DNA of 64,000 nucleotides, taken from assembly GCA_040349255.1 (NCBI GenBank), contig JBEQUE010000185.1, positions 8,964 through 72,963 of the forward strand, read 5' to 3'. This DNA is from DATMER01 sp040349255 (lineage in GTDB: Bacteria > Acidobacteriota > Thermoanaerobaculia > Multivoradales > UBA5704). The position numbers and the translations under genes were made by a program. Position 1 is the stretch's first letter; each line of letters opens with the position of its first letter. This document shows, one piece after another, positions 15,710 to 24,238 of the stretch. The notes under the pieces are model-generated. The model was not told the origin of the DNA. It saw only the letters and a program-made list of their open reading frames with translations, and searched no databases.

Positions 15710-17902
15710 CTACGGGTCCACGGTGAGCTTCACGCTCTTCGTGATCCCTCCCGCCACCGCCTTGATCGAGGGGGAGCTCTGGGTGGCGACGTCGGCCGTG
15801 TTCACGGTGAACGTGCCCTGGGAGGAGCCGGCGGGAATCGTCAGGCTCGGCGTGGTGGGGTTTGCCACGCCCGGGCTCGACGACGAGAGGGCGACGACCA
15901 CGTCGCCCGGCGCGGCCGGACACTCCAGGGTCACCGTGCCGGTCGAAGGCGCCGGCCCGACGACCGCGGCCGGCGAGAGGGTCAAGGCCGCCAAGCCGAT
16001 CGGCTTCACGGTCAGAGTGCCGTTCAGGTTCTTGCCGGAGTAGCTCGCCGTGACCGTCCCCGCCTGGTTCGCGGTCACCGCCGACGCGGTGATCGTGAAA
16101 GTGGCACTGGTCGAGCCGTACGGAACGGTCACGCTCGACGGCACCGCGGCCACAGGGTTCGTGTTCGAGAGCGCCACCACCACTCCTCCGGGCGGTGCCT
16201 TGGCCGTCAGGGTGACCTTGCCGGTCGAGGTCTTGCAGCCTCCGGTGAAGGTGGCAGGGGTGAGGGTCAGGGAGGAGAGCTCCAAGGGAGGACCGTCCGC
16301 GATCGTCACGGTGCTGCCGGCATAGGGGCCGGGGTAGATGGCGGGGTCCGCGGCCACGGAAAGGGTCACGGTCTCGGGGTCCTCCGCGAGAGTGTCGCTC
16401 GCCGGCGTTACCTTGAGCAGCACCCGGTCGGAGCCGGCCGGAATCGTCGCCGACATCGCCGAGATTGCCAGGGTGTAGTCGGACTCCGAGGCGGTGCCAC
16501 CCAGGATCAGGTCGACGGCCAGCGGATCGGCCGTGCTCCCAGTCCTCCAGACGATGAATTCTCCCGGATCGGACGGCTCGGCCGCGTCCGGGTCCGACAG
16601 GCTGACCGCGACCACCGGCCGGACCGGCTCCACGTCCCGGATCACGACGCTGGCCGAGGAGGAGCCGGCGGTCAGGATGACCGATTCGCCGGTCTCGAAC
16701 AGGTCGTCGTCGAGCGGGGTCACGTCCACGTCGGCCGAGGCCTGGCCGGCCGGGATGGTGACCGAGCCGGAGAGCGCGGCGTAGTCGGCGCCCGGCATGG
16801 CCGTGCCCGAGGCGGTGTAATCCACGGTGAGCGGGAACGCCGTGCCTCCGGTCCGGGTGAACGTGATCCGCCCGCCGCCGTCCGCGCCGGACTCCGCGGC
16901 GAAGCGGTCGGCGGTCGAGAGGGTGACCTCGCCCGGAAGCTCGGCCTGGAGCGGCGTCGGCTCTCCGGCGTCGAGCGGTCCGGCTCCCTTGAGGATCGAG
17001 TCCAGGTAGCCGTAGACGATCTGGAGGTTCGACGCGCTGTCGAAGACGGAGCCGCCGTGGCCCGCTCCCTGGACGGGCACGAGCCGGACGGACACGCCCG
17101 CGGCGCGCGCGGCGTCCACCAGGAGCTGCGACTGGTTGAACGGGATGAGCTTGTCCAGGGTGCCGTGGAAGACCAGGAGAGGCGGGTCGGCCGGGTCGAC
17201 GTAGGAGACCGGGTTGGCGGTGGCGGCCAGCTCGGGCCGGTCCTGGATCGGGCCGCCGAGGAACCGGCTTTCGTCCGAGCTCGCGCTGTCGTGGTTGGCG
17301 GTGGTCGGGTAGAAATGCATCTGGAGGACGTCGGTCGCGCCGTACCAGTCCACGACGGCCTGCACCCGGCTCGACTGGTCGGGATTACCGCCAGTCGTGC
17401 CTTCGAGGTCCAGGCTGACGCTGCCGACCGTGATGGGACCGACGCCGCCGGACATCCCCAGGAACGCGGCGAGATGCCCGCCGGCCGAGTCGCCCCAGGC
17501 CGCGAAGCGGTCCGGGTCGAGGTTGTAGTCGGAGGCGTGGGCGCGCAGCCAGCGCACGGCGCCGCGGACGTCCTGGATCTGGGCGGGCCAGAGCGCCGTG
17601 GTGGTCAGCCGGTAGTCCACGCTCGCCACGGCGTAGCCGCGGGAGCAGAGGTTGGAGGCCCGCGCGGGCACCGGCAGTCGGCTGCCGGTCCGCCATCCGC
17701 CGCCGTGGATCCAGAGGACCACCGGGACGGGGTCAGCGGCGCCTTGCGGCACGAGCAGCTCAAGCTGGAGCGGCTGGGTGGCTCCGGAGCCGTCCAGGTA
17801 GGTCCCGTAGGTCAGGCCCGGGTAGGTTTGACAGGTCTGGGCCGGGGCCGCGGAGGAAAGAAACAGGGCCAGCAGGGCGACGGGGAAAGACCAGCACCTC
17901 AT
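15710..17902 (-). CDS. Exported alpha/beta-hydrolase esterase with Calx-beta and repeat domains
   Basis: 730 residues with signal peptide (about 1-21, ALFLSSAAPAQT). The N-terminal 300 residues are an esterase/lipase of the BD-FAE/hormone-sensitive-lipase type: oxyanion HGGGW at 66-70, nucleophile Ser139 in GDSAGG, acid region PPLLVFHGTLDKLIPFNQ, and His in GAGHGG. Two Calx-beta-like modules follow (YTASGTAMPGADYAALSGSV with PLDDDLFETGESVIL, then a second ending VTIAD). Two similar beta-sandwich repeats complete the chain (LSSLTLTPATFTGG... and LAALTLSPAAVVG...). The likely role is hydrolysis of extracellular esters, with the tail mediating surface or substrate binding. Substrate cannot be told. 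It sits between the ATPase pair and a TPR gene, all on the same strand. Confidence 0.87.
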   Translation of the reverse strand: MRCWSFPVALLALFLSSAAPAQTCQTYPGLTYGTYLDGSGATQPLQLELLVPQGAADPVPVVLWIHGGGWRTGSRLPVPARASNLCSRGYAVASVDYRLTTTALWPAQIQDVRGAVRWLRAHASDYNLDPDRFAAWGDSAGGHLAAFLGMSGGVGPITVGSVSLDLEGTTGGNPDQSSRVQAVVDWYGATDVLQMHFYPTTANHDSASSDESRFLGGPIQDRPELAATANPVSYVDPADPPLLVFHGTLDKLIPFNQSQLLVDAARAAGVSVRLVPVQGAGHGGSVFDSASNLQIVYGYLDSILKGAGPLDAGEPTPLQAELPGEVTLSTADRFAAESGADGGGRITFTRTGGTAFPLTVDYTASGTAMPGADYAALSGSVTIPAGQASADVDVTPLDDDLFETGESVILTAGSSSASVVIRDVEPVRPVVAVSLSDPDAAEPSDPGEFIVWRTGSTADPLAVDLILGGTASESDYTLAISAMSATIPAGSDRVLLKVTPASDTLAEDPETVTLSVAADPAIYPGPYAGSTVTIADGPPLELSSLTLTPATFTGGCKTSTGKVTLTAKAPPGGVVVALSNTNPVAAVPSSVTVPYGSTSATFTITASAVTANQAGTVTASYSGKNLNGTLTVKPIGLAALTLSPAAVVGPAPSTGTVTLECPAAPGDVVVALSSSSPGVANPTTPSLTIPAGSSQGTFTVNTADVATQSSPSIKAVAGGITKSVKLTVDP

Positions 17903-17940
17903 CGGGCCCGATGAGGTGCACGGCCGATGCCAGGACCGCG

Positions 17941-19275
17941 CTACCTACGCAGCCACTGGCGGCGCAGGGTCATGGCGAGCTCACGGAACATCTGGCTCTG
18001 GACGGCGTTGCGCCGGACGGCTTCCTGGAGGATCAGCCAGGAGCGCAGGATGTCCGCGTTGAGGCGCCAGGTCTCCAGCAGCGGATAGAGGCGGCCGAGG
18101 AGATCGGTGGCCTCCCCGAGCCGGCCTTCGAGGCTCAGCACCTGGGCCAGCTCGATGGCGGTCAGCGCCAGGTCGAAGTCGAAGTTGTGCTGCTCGTAGA
18201 GCGCCATGAGGTCGCGGAAGCAGATCTCCGCCTCGCCGAGCCGCTCCTCGTCGCGCGAGAGGATGCCGTCGAGCCGGAGCAGGCGGCCCCGGGTGACCGG
18301 GTCGGAGAACTCCTCGTAGAGCGGACGCCAGGACTCCAGGAGGCCGCGCGCCTCGGAGGTCCGGCCCAGCTCGTTGAGCCAGAGCGCCTGCAGATGGCGT
18401 CCGCCCAGCTCCAGGTGCTGGTCCAGGCCCGGGGTCAGCTTCGCGAGGCCGCGCTTCGCCAGGGTCAGACCCCGCTCGGGGTGGAGCCAGCCGATCGAGG
18501 ACGACCATGCGATGAGGTATTTGCCTTCGAGCTGCCGGTCGTTCATCTGGCGCGCGCAGGCCGCCGCCCGGCGCAGGAGCGCGGCGGCGTCCTCGAAGCA
18601 GCCCAGGTCGGTCTTCAGGGAGGCGCGCACCGACAGCAGGTAGGCCCGCTCCAGCAGGTCGCCGGTCCCGAGGTTGAGCAGCTCCTCGGCCCGGTCGAGG
18701 TCCTCCTGGGCGCCCCGCAGGTCGCCGTACAGCCGCTTGGCGTTGCCGAGCAGCGAGGTCGCCGCCCCCTGGAAGTCGCGCACGTGGACGTCGCCGTAGA
18801 CCGCGGGGTCGAGCCGCTGCGCGATCATCCATCCGAGATAGGCCAGGCCGACCGCCTCGCCCGCGTCGTGCCGCACGGCCTCCCGGGCCTCGGTCAGGAC
18901 GCGCGCGTAGAGCCCCCACATGTAGAGCCGGGGATCGTTCTTCACCCACAGCAGACGCTGGGTGGCGTCGAGCGGCTCCAGGAGCTTCCACAGCTCGTCG
19001 CCGCGCCGGCGCTCCGCCCGCACGCCCATCTCGGTCCGGGCGAAGATCAGCTCCAGCCGCTCGAACATGGGGGTGTAGTCGACGTCCTCGGGGAAGAAGA
19101 CCTCGCGCGCGACCGCGCAGCAGCTCTCGCAGCCGGACAGCAGGTGGCCGAACGTGCGGTGCCTCTCCTCCGCTCCGGACCGGTTGGCGCGGAAGCGCTC
19201 CAGCTCGTGACGGGACAGGTGCAGGGCTCGCGGCATGGGGGTCATCTCCTCGGGCTCGGGTGGCGTCAACGGCAT
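17941..19275 (-). CDS. TPR-repeat protein with N-terminal Cys cluster
   Basis: About 444 residues from ATG 19275 (GAGG six bases upstream); ATGs at 19245 and 19236 are in frame and the latter has GAGGAG nine bases upstream, so the true start could be 13 codons shorter. The N-terminus has HLSRHELERFRANR and then HLLSGCESCCAVAREVFF, a Cys cluster reminiscent of anti-sigma/zinc-finger-like N-termini. The rest is helical, with TPR-like units (ATSLLGNAKRLYGDLRGAQE; DLDRAEELLNLGTGDLLERA; FEDAAALLRRAAACARQMND; LTAIELAQVLSLEGRLGEAT). It is probably a cytoplasmic scaffold or regulator. The next gene upstream on the same strand (a small exported protein) is close enough to share a transcript. Confidence 0.7.
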   Translation of the reverse strand: MPLTPPEPEEMTPMPRALHLSRHELERFRANRSGAEERHRTFGHLLSGCESCCAVAREVFFPEDVDYTPMFERLELIFARTEMGVRAERRRGDELWKLLEPLDATQRLLWVKNDPRLYMWGLYARVLTEAREAVRHDAGEAVGLAYLGWMIAQRLDPAVYGDVHVRDFQGAATSLLGNAKRLYGDLRGAQEDLDRAEELLNLGTGDLLERAYLLSVRASLKTDLGCFEDAAALLRRAAACARQMNDRQLEGKYLIAWSSSIGWLHPERGLTLAKRGLAKLTPGLDQHLELGGRHLQALWLNELGRTSEARGLLESWRPLYEEFSDPVTRGRLLRLDGILSRDEERLGEAEICFRDLMALYEQHNFDFDLALTAIELAQVLSLEGRLGEATDLLGRLYPLLETWRLNADILRSWLILQEAVRRNAVQSQMFRELAMTLRRQWLRR

Positions 19276-19342
19276 AGTGTACCTCGTCTCGGCCTCTCTG
19301 GAGATACGCGGTCGTCGATGGATCGGTTTTGTCACACAGGGA

Positions 19343-19606
19343 TCAGCCGTTCGGATCCCAGCCGCCGCGACCCGTCTCGCCGGGCGCCGGGGTGGGGGTC
19401 GGCGTCGGCAGGGGGTCCGAACCGTCGGCCTCCCAGGCCGAGGAGGTGTAGGCCTCCGAGGCGGGAGCCGTCAGCCGCTCCCAGACGGCCGAGATCAGGC
19501 GCAGGACGGAAAGGTCGGATTCGCGGGTGGGCTGGGCCATCAGGGGCAGGGCGAGGAAGGCGACAAGGCAGAGGATGGAGACGACACGGCGGCGGGTCTG
19601 GGGCAT
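19343..19606 (-). CDS. Small exported Pro-Thr-rich protein
   Basis: 87 residues from ATG 19606, supported by GGAGGG eight bases upstream. The N-terminus MPQTRRRVVSILCLVAFLAL plus PLMAQ is a signal peptide. The mature part is short, with SDLSVLRLISAVWERLTAP and a low-complexity PTPTPTPAPGETGRGGWDPNG tail. No known domain. It precedes the TPR gene on the same strand by 67 nt, suggesting co-transcription; the pair may function together, but nothing in the sequence shows how. Confidence 0.65.
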   Translation of the reverse strand: MPQTRRRVVSILCLVAFLALPLMAQPTRESDLSVLRLISAVWERLTAPASEAYTSSAWEADGSDPLPTPTPTPAPGETGRGGWDPNG

Positions 19607-19766
19607 ACGGTCATCCCTCCGGGAAGGCACACTCCGGGCATGATTGCCAGGGTGGAGCTGAAAAATGTGGTCCTACTAAGGAGTGGCGCGAAACGCCAAA
19701 GGAGGGACGGTTTTTTTCAACTTTTTTCGAGATTCTTCCCGGTTGCTACTTTTCTACACGCATTCG

Positions 19767-21191
19767 TCAGCCCTCCAGGGCCTTGAGGGCTGCCTGGGCC
19801 GCGAAGTGGCCGCACATCCCGTGGACTCCGCCCGACGGTGGCGTGCTCGCCGAGCAGAGAAAGACCCGCGGATCGGGCGTCGAGTACGGCACGAGGCGGG
19901 CCACCGGCCGGGTGAAGAGCTGGGTGAGCAGGGCGGCGCCGCCGTTGATGTCGCCGCCGACGAGGTTGGGGTCGTGGGCCTCCATCCAGGCCGTGTCCTT
20001 GGAGTGGCGGGCCAGGATGGTCTCGCGGAAGCCGGGCGCGAAGCGCTCGATCTGCAGCTCGATCGTTCCGGTCATGTCCACCCGCGAGCCGTTCGGCACG
20101 TGGCAGTAGGCCCAGGCGGTGTGGGAGCCGGCCGGCGCCCGGCTCGGATCGAACAGGCTCGGCTGGCCGACCAGCACGAACGGCCGGTCGGATTCGCGGC
20201 CGTCCCAGGCCGAGCGCTCGGAGGCGGCGATCTCCTCGAAGGTGCCGCCCACGTGGATCGTGCCGGCGCGCCGGCACGCCTCGGCCCGCCAGGGGATCGG
20301 CTCGCGCAGGGCCCAGTCCATCTTGAATACGCCGGGACCGTAGCGGAAGCGGCCGAGCTGGCGGCGATAGCGCTCCGGCCAGCGCGTGCCCTCCAGGCGC
20401 AGGAGCTGGGCCGGGGTCAGGTCGAGCAGGACGACCCGCGACGGAGGCAGCTCCTCCAGCGACTTGACGTACCAGCCGGTGACGATCTCGCCGCCCAGCT
20501 CGCGCAGGAGGGAGGCCAGGGCATCGGGCACCCGCTGGGCGCCGCCGGCGGGCTGCGGCCAGCCCAGGGCGTGGCCGGTGGCGGCGAGCATCAGGCCGAA
20601 GGAGGCGGTCGGCATCAGGTCGAGGGGCAGGAACGAGTGTGCGGCGACGCCGCCGAACAGCGCCCGCGCGTGGACACCGCGGAAGCGGGACCGGACGAGG
20701 CTCTCCGCCGAACGCAGCCCGAGGAGGCCGAAGCGGGCCTGGAAGAATGGGTCCCTGAACGGGTTCAGCGGGCCGAGGAAGGCGGCGGCGAACCGGTCCC
20801 AGTCGTCCGAGAGCGGCAGCAGAAGCTTCTCCCAGGCCCGCGCGTCCTCGGGATCGAGACTCTCGAGCGTCTCCTGCGGCTCCCGGGAGAGGACCGCGGC
20901 GGTGCCACCGCCGCGATTGTCGAGCGGATGGGCGAGCGCGAGCGGCGGCTGGATCCAGCTCAGGCCATGCCTGTCCAGGGGCAGCTTCGAGAAATAGGGG
21001 GAGCCGGCGGCGAGCGGGTAGATGGCCGAGCAGATGTCGTGCGTGAACCCGGGCAGCGTCAGCTCGGCGGACCGGACGGCGCCGCCGACGGTTTCCCCGC
21101 CCTCGATCAGCAGCACCGAGCGGCCGGCCTGGGCCAGCGTGAGGGCCGCGCTCAGACCGTTCGGCCCGGCACCTACGACGACCGCGTCCAG
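19767..21191 (-). CDS. FAD-dependent oxidoreductase, phytoene desaturase-like (CrtI family)
   Basis: About 474 residues. The N-terminal dinucleotide fold reads LDAVVVGAGPNGLSAALTLAQAG, with LIEGGETVGGAVRS after it. The C-terminal end NGGAALLTQLFTRPVARLVPYSTPDPRVFLCSASTPPSGGVHGMCG matches the FAD-binding end of CrtI/NAD(P)-like amine-oxidase flavoproteins. No ATG lies near the fold. CTG 21191 has GAGGAG six bases upstream and gives the usual length, so I use it; an upstream GTG near 21290 is an alternative. The substrate is unknown: these enzymes desaturate carotenoids or oxidise retinol-like and other lipids, and no carotenoid genes are nearby. Divergent from the following membrane operon. 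Confidence 0.8.
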   Translation of the reverse strand: MDAVVVGAGPNGLSAALTLAQAGRSVLLIEGGETVGGAVRSAELTLPGFTHDICSAIYPLAAGSPYFSKLPLDRHGLSWIQPPLALAHPLDNRGGGTAAVLSREPQETLESLDPEDARAWEKLLLPLSDDWDRFAAAFLGPLNPFRDPFFQARFGLLGLRSAESLVRSRFRGVHARALFGGVAAHSFLPLDLMPTASFGLMLAATGHALGWPQPAGGAQRVPDALASLLRELGGEIVTGWYVKSLEELPPSRVVLLDLTPAQLLRLEGTRWPERYRRQLGRFRYGPGVFKMDWALREPIPWRAEACRRAGTIHVGGTFEEIAASERSAWDGRESDRPFVLVGQPSLFDPSRAPAGSHTAWAYCHVPNGSRVDMTGTIELQIERFAPGFRETILARHSKDTAWMEAHDPNLVGGDINGGAALLTQLFTRPVARLVPYSTPDPRVFLCSASTPPSGGVHGMCGHFAAQAALKALEG

Positions 21192-21314
21192 GACAGGCTC
21201 CTCGTCATGTCGGAAAGAGTATCCGATCGCGGCTCGCTTCTGCGCCAGCCATGCACCTTCGTTTATGAGTAGGCGCTTGAAGAGAGGCACCTGACGAGAG
21301 GGAGGCCCGCGGTC

Positions 21315-21908
21315 ATGATCGAATCGACGACACAACACCCCGCCTTCGCAGCCGATCCATCCCGCTCCGGGCTCCGGGGCCGCCTCAACAGCACCTGGCA
21401 CGAACGCGCGCTGCAGGGGTTCATGGTCGTCGTGCTGGCGCACTGGGCCGAGCACCTGACCCAGGCCTTCCAGATCTGGGTGCTCGGCTGGCCCGTGCCT
21501 CAGGCGCGCGGCGTGCTGGGTCTCTGGTATCCGTGGCTGATCAAGTCAGAGGTGCTGCACTACGGCTACGCGGTGGTGATGCTGTTCGGCATCTGGCTGC
21601 TCTGGCCCGGCTTCGTCGGCACGTCGCGGAAGTGGTGGACCGCGGCGCTCGCCATCCAGTTCTGGCACCACATCGAGCACGGCCTGCTCCAGTACCAGGC
21701 GCTCACCGGGCACTACCTGTTCGGCTCGCCGGTCCCGACCAGCATCGCGCAGCTCTGGGTGCCGCGGGTCGAGCTGCACCTGATCTACAACACGCTGGTG
21801 TTCATCCCGATGGTCGTCGCGATGTACTACCACCTGTTCCCGCCCCCGGAAGAGGCCCCGCAGATGCAATGCACCTGCGCCATCCACCGGGCGGCGGCCG
21901 CGGCCTGA
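21315..21908 (+). CDS. His- and Trp-rich membrane protein at head of Fe-S operon
   Basis: 197 residues from ATG 21315, with GAGGGAGG ten bases upstream. Hydrophobic segments include FMVVVLAHWAEHLTQAFQIWVLG, VLHYGYAVVMLFGIWLLWPGF, TAALAIQFWHHIEHGLLQYQ and IYNTLVFIPMVVAMYYHLF. Intramembrane HWAEH and FWHHIEH pairs look like metal or haem ligands, and the tail has CTCAIH. I do not recognise a named family. The stop is followed within a few bases by the YtkA-like lipoprotein gene, so it is the first gene of a four-gene unit. A role in metal or haem handling at the membrane is inference. Confidence 0.7.
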   Translation: MIESTTQHPAFAADPSRSGLRGRLNSTWHERALQGFMVVVLAHWAEHLTQAFQIWVLGWPVPQARGVLGLWYPWLIKSEVLHYGYAVVMLFGIWLLWPGFVGTSRKWWTAALAIQFWHHIEHGLLQYQALTGHYLFGSPVPTSIAQLWVPRVELHLIYNTLVFIPMVVAMYYHLFPPPEEAPQMQCTCAIHRAAAAA

Positions 21909-21913
21909 GCGGA

Positions 21914-22297
21914 GTGCGCCGGGTCGCGCTCGCGGTGTCCGGGGCAGTGCTGCTGCTGGCCGCCGGCTGCCGACAGCCTTCGGACGCTCCCGAGATTTCG
22001 CTGAGATGGACCGCACAGCCCCAGCCGTTGACCACGGGACCGATGACCCTCTCGCTGGAGCTGAGCGACTCGCAACGGCCGGTGACGGGGGCCGAGGTGC
22101 GGCTGGAAGGCACGATGACGCACCCGGGGATGGCGCCGGTGCAGGCCCCGGCGGCCGAGGTCTCGCCGGGCCGCTACGTGGGCCGGCTGGACCTCTCGAT
22201 GGCCGGCGACTGGGTGCTCCTGGTGGACGCCCGGCTCCGCGACGGCCGGATTCTCCACCGGCAGATCGAGCTGCCGGGGGTCCGGCCCGGGGGATGA
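21914..22297 (+). CDS. YtkA/FixH-like lipoprotein
   Basis: 127 residues from GTG 21914, in frame with a lipoprotein signal MRRVALAVSGAVLLLAAGC (lipobox LAAG-Cys). The mature part RPVTGAEVRLEGTMTHPGMA, then the AAEVSPGRYVGRLDLSMAGDW pattern, is typical of the YtkA-like domain: a small beta-sandwich found in FixH and copper-handling proteins, with the Met-rich MxxPGM stretch. It probably sits on the outer face of the membrane and supports assembly of a copper or haem enzyme. Its stop overlaps the ATG of the next gene, implying translational coupling. Confidence 0.75.
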   Translation: MRRVALAVSGAVLLLAAGCRQPSDAPEISLRWTAQPQPLTTGPMTLSLELSDSQRPVTGAEVRLEGTMTHPGMAPVQAPAAEVSPGRYVGRLDLSMAGDWVLLVDARLRDGRILHRQIELPGVRPGG

Positions 22298-23655
22298 TCG
22301 ATCGGTTCCTGCGCTGGCGCCACGCACGGACGGCGCTGCAGATCCCACCCTTCCTGCTCGGCGTGGCGATGATCGTCCACGGCCTCTTCGGTCCGCAGCT
22401 CGCGCCGCGCAACCTGGCGACGCTGCTGACCTGGGTGCACTACCGCGGCGCGCTCGTGCTCGTGCTCCTGGCCGGCGGCAATCTCTTCTGCATGGCCTGC
22501 CCGTTCATGCTGCCGCGCGAGCTGGCGCGGCGCTTCTTCAAGCCGGTCCTGCGCTGGCCCCGGCGGCTGCGCAACAAGTGGCTGTCGATCGTCCTCTTCG
22601 CGCTCGTCCTGTTCTCCTACGAGCGCTTCGACCTCTGGAGCTCGCCGTGGTGGACGGCCTGGCTGATCCTGGGCTACTTCGGCGCGGCTCTGGTCGTCGA
22701 CGCCCTGTTCCAGAAGGCGTCCTTCTGCAAGTGGGTCTGCCCGATCGGACAGTTCAACTTCGTCGCCTCGACGGTCTCTCCGCTGGAGGTGAAGGTGCGC
22801 GACACGGACGTCTGCGCGACCTGCACGACGCTCGACTGCATCCGGGGAAATGAAGAGCAGCGCGGCTGCGAGCTGGCCCTGTTCCAGCCGAGGAAGGAAG
22901 GAAACCTCGACTGCACGTTCTGCCTGGACTGCGTCCACGCCTGCCCGCACGACAACGTGGGCGTCCTGACGCGGGTACCGGCGAGCGAGCTGTGGTCCGA
23001 CGCGCGCCGGTCCGGCGTCGGCTTCCTCTCGAAGCGGAAGGACCTCTCGGCGCTCGTCCTGGTGTTCACCTTCGGCGCTCTCCTCAACGCCTTCGGCATG
23101 GTGAGCCCGGTCTACGCGGTCCAGGCCTGGCTCGCCCGCGTCCTCGGGACGACCTCGGAGACGCCGGTGCTGGGCACGCTCTTCTTCGCGCTCCTGGTCG
23201 TCGAGCCGGCGCTCCTGGTGGGTCTCGCGGCCTGGCTGTCGCGGCGCGGGTCGAAATCTCCCGGACCGCTGCTGCCGTTCGCCATGAAGTTCACCTATGC
23301 CCTGGTCCCGCTCGGCTTCGGGGTCTGGCTGGCGCACTACGGGTTCCACCTGTTCACCGGGCTCCTGACCTTCGTGCCCGTAGCCCAGGAGGCGCTCGGA
23401 TTCGCTCCTCGATGGGATCTGGTGGGCCTGCCCGTGCGGCTCGTCTATCCTCTGGAGATCGGCTTCCTCGGTCTCGGCCTTCTCGGCTCGCTGCTGGTCG
23501 CCTGGAAGATCGCCGAGCGCGAGGCGCCGAACCGGACGCCCGCCGCGTTCGTGCCCTGGGCCGGTCTCTGCCTGCTGCTCGGCGGCGCGGCGCTCTGGCT
23601 TCTGTCGCAGCCGATGGAGATGCGCGGCAGTTTCCTCGGAAGCCTGGGAAGCTGA
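22294..23655 (+). CDS. Polytopic 4Fe-4S membrane protein, CcoG/NapH-like
   Basis: 453 residues starting at ATG 22294 inside the ATGA overlap with the preceding stop. Cys motifs are abundant: CMACPF at 66-71, CKWVCPIGQFNF (the CcoG/NosR/NapH-type CxxxCP), CATCTTLDCIRG, and a ferredoxin-like CTFCLDCVHACPHD. Numerous transmembrane segments flank these, including six or more after the ferredoxin part (for example LSALVLVFTFGALLNAFGMV). CcoG and NapH/NosR-type proteins pass electrons across the membrane, often to reduce copper during oxidase or N2O reductase maturation. With YtkA-like and exported neighbours, a role in metalloenzyme assembly or periplasmic electron delivery is likely, though no target enzyme is in the window. 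Confidence 0.82.
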   Translation: MIDRFLRWRHARTALQIPPFLLGVAMIVHGLFGPQLAPRNLATLLTWVHYRGALVLVLLAGGNLFCMACPFMLPRELARRFFKPVLRWPRRLRNKWLSIVLFALVLFSYERFDLWSSPWWTAWLILGYFGAALVVDALFQKASFCKWVCPIGQFNFVASTVSPLEVKVRDTDVCATCTTLDCIRGNEEQRGCELALFQPRKEGNLDCTFCLDCVHACPHDNVGVLTRVPASELWSDARRSGVGFLSKRKDLSALVLVFTFGALLNAFGMVSPVYAVQAWLARVLGTTSETPVLGTLFFALLVVEPALLVGLAAWLSRRGSKSPGPLLPFAMKFTYALVPLGFGVWLAHYGFHLFTGLLTFVPVAQEALGFAPRWDLVGLPVRLVYPLEIGFLGLGLLGSLLVAWKIAEREAPNRTPAAFVPWAGLCLLLGGAALWLLSQPMEMRGSFLGSLGS

Positions 23656-23658
23656 ACG

Positions 23659-24138
23659 ATGAAACGGCTCGCGCTCCTCGTCTTTCTGATGCTGCCGGCC
23701 GCGCTCCACGCGCACGCCGGCCCGCCGTTCCCGATCGTCGTGGACCGGCCCGTCGGCTCCTGGAAGGTGTCGGTCTGGACCGATCCGGACATCGGGACCG
23801 GCGTCGTCTTCGTGATTCCGGAAGGTTCGTCCACCCCGGCGTCGGTCCGGGTGAGCGCCCAGCCCGTGGACGGCGGCCTGCCGGAGGCGGTCTACGAAAC
23901 CGAGCGCCAGGGCCGGCCCGGCGACGAGCGCTATTTCACGAAGGTGAAGTTCGACCACGGCGGAATGTGGCGGCTGCGGGCCACGATCGACGGCCGGTCG
24001 GTCGAGGCCGAGGTGGAGGCCACGCCGGACGGCGTCCTCGGGCCCTGGGAGCTCGGTCTCTATCTGATGCCGTTCCTGGCGGTGGGCTTCCTCTGGGGCA
24101 AGGCCGTGCTGCGCCGGCGCGGGTCCCGAGTCCCCTGA
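23659..24138 (+). CDS. Exported beta-domain protein with C-terminal membrane anchor
   Basis: 159 residues from ATG 23659, three bases after the previous stop, with GGAAG upstream. A signal peptide (MKRLALLVFLMLPAALHAHA) is followed by a beta-rich domain (GSWKVSVWTDPDIGTGVVFVIPEG; GGMWRLRATIDGRSVEAEVEA) and one C-terminal hydrophobic helix GLYLMPFLAVGFLWGKAVL with a basic tail. The layout, and HAHAGPPFPIVVD with a terminal anchor, recalls periplasmic CopC/YtkA-like carriers, but copper ligands are not obvious beyond the His residues at the mature N-terminus. Last gene of the Fe-S operon. Confidence 0.7.
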   Translation: MKRLALLVFLMLPAALHAHAGPPFPIVVDRPVGSWKVSVWTDPDIGTGVVFVIPEGSSTPASVRVSAQPVDGGLPEAVYETERQGRPGDERYFTKVKFDHGGMWRLRATIDGRSVEAEVEATPDGVLGPWELGLYLMPFLAVGFLWGKAVLRRRGSRVP

Positions 24139-24143
24139 GCCGA

Positions 24144-24175
24144 CCGCCTCTGGCGGGGTGTCTGTCCCTTTTCCG
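24144..24175 (+). terminator. Possible weak terminator after Fe-S operon
   Basis: CCGCC-TCT-GGCGG at 24144-24156 forms a 5-bp hairpin just after the last stop of the operon and is followed by a pyrimidine-rich run (TGTCTGTCCCTTTTCC). The stem is short and the T-run imperfect, so this is only a candidate. Confidence 0.3.
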
Positions 24176-24238
24176 TACTTCACGGCAAGGCCCTGACCGG
24201 GCCGAATCCCGAAGCACGGAGAGGCAGCAGACACAGCC

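Noticed and set aside
17911..20109. Plus-strand open frame of about 730 codons
   Set aside because: Antisense to the TPR protein, small exported protein and oxidoreductase genes; translation is Gly/Arg/Ala-rich without domain signatures.
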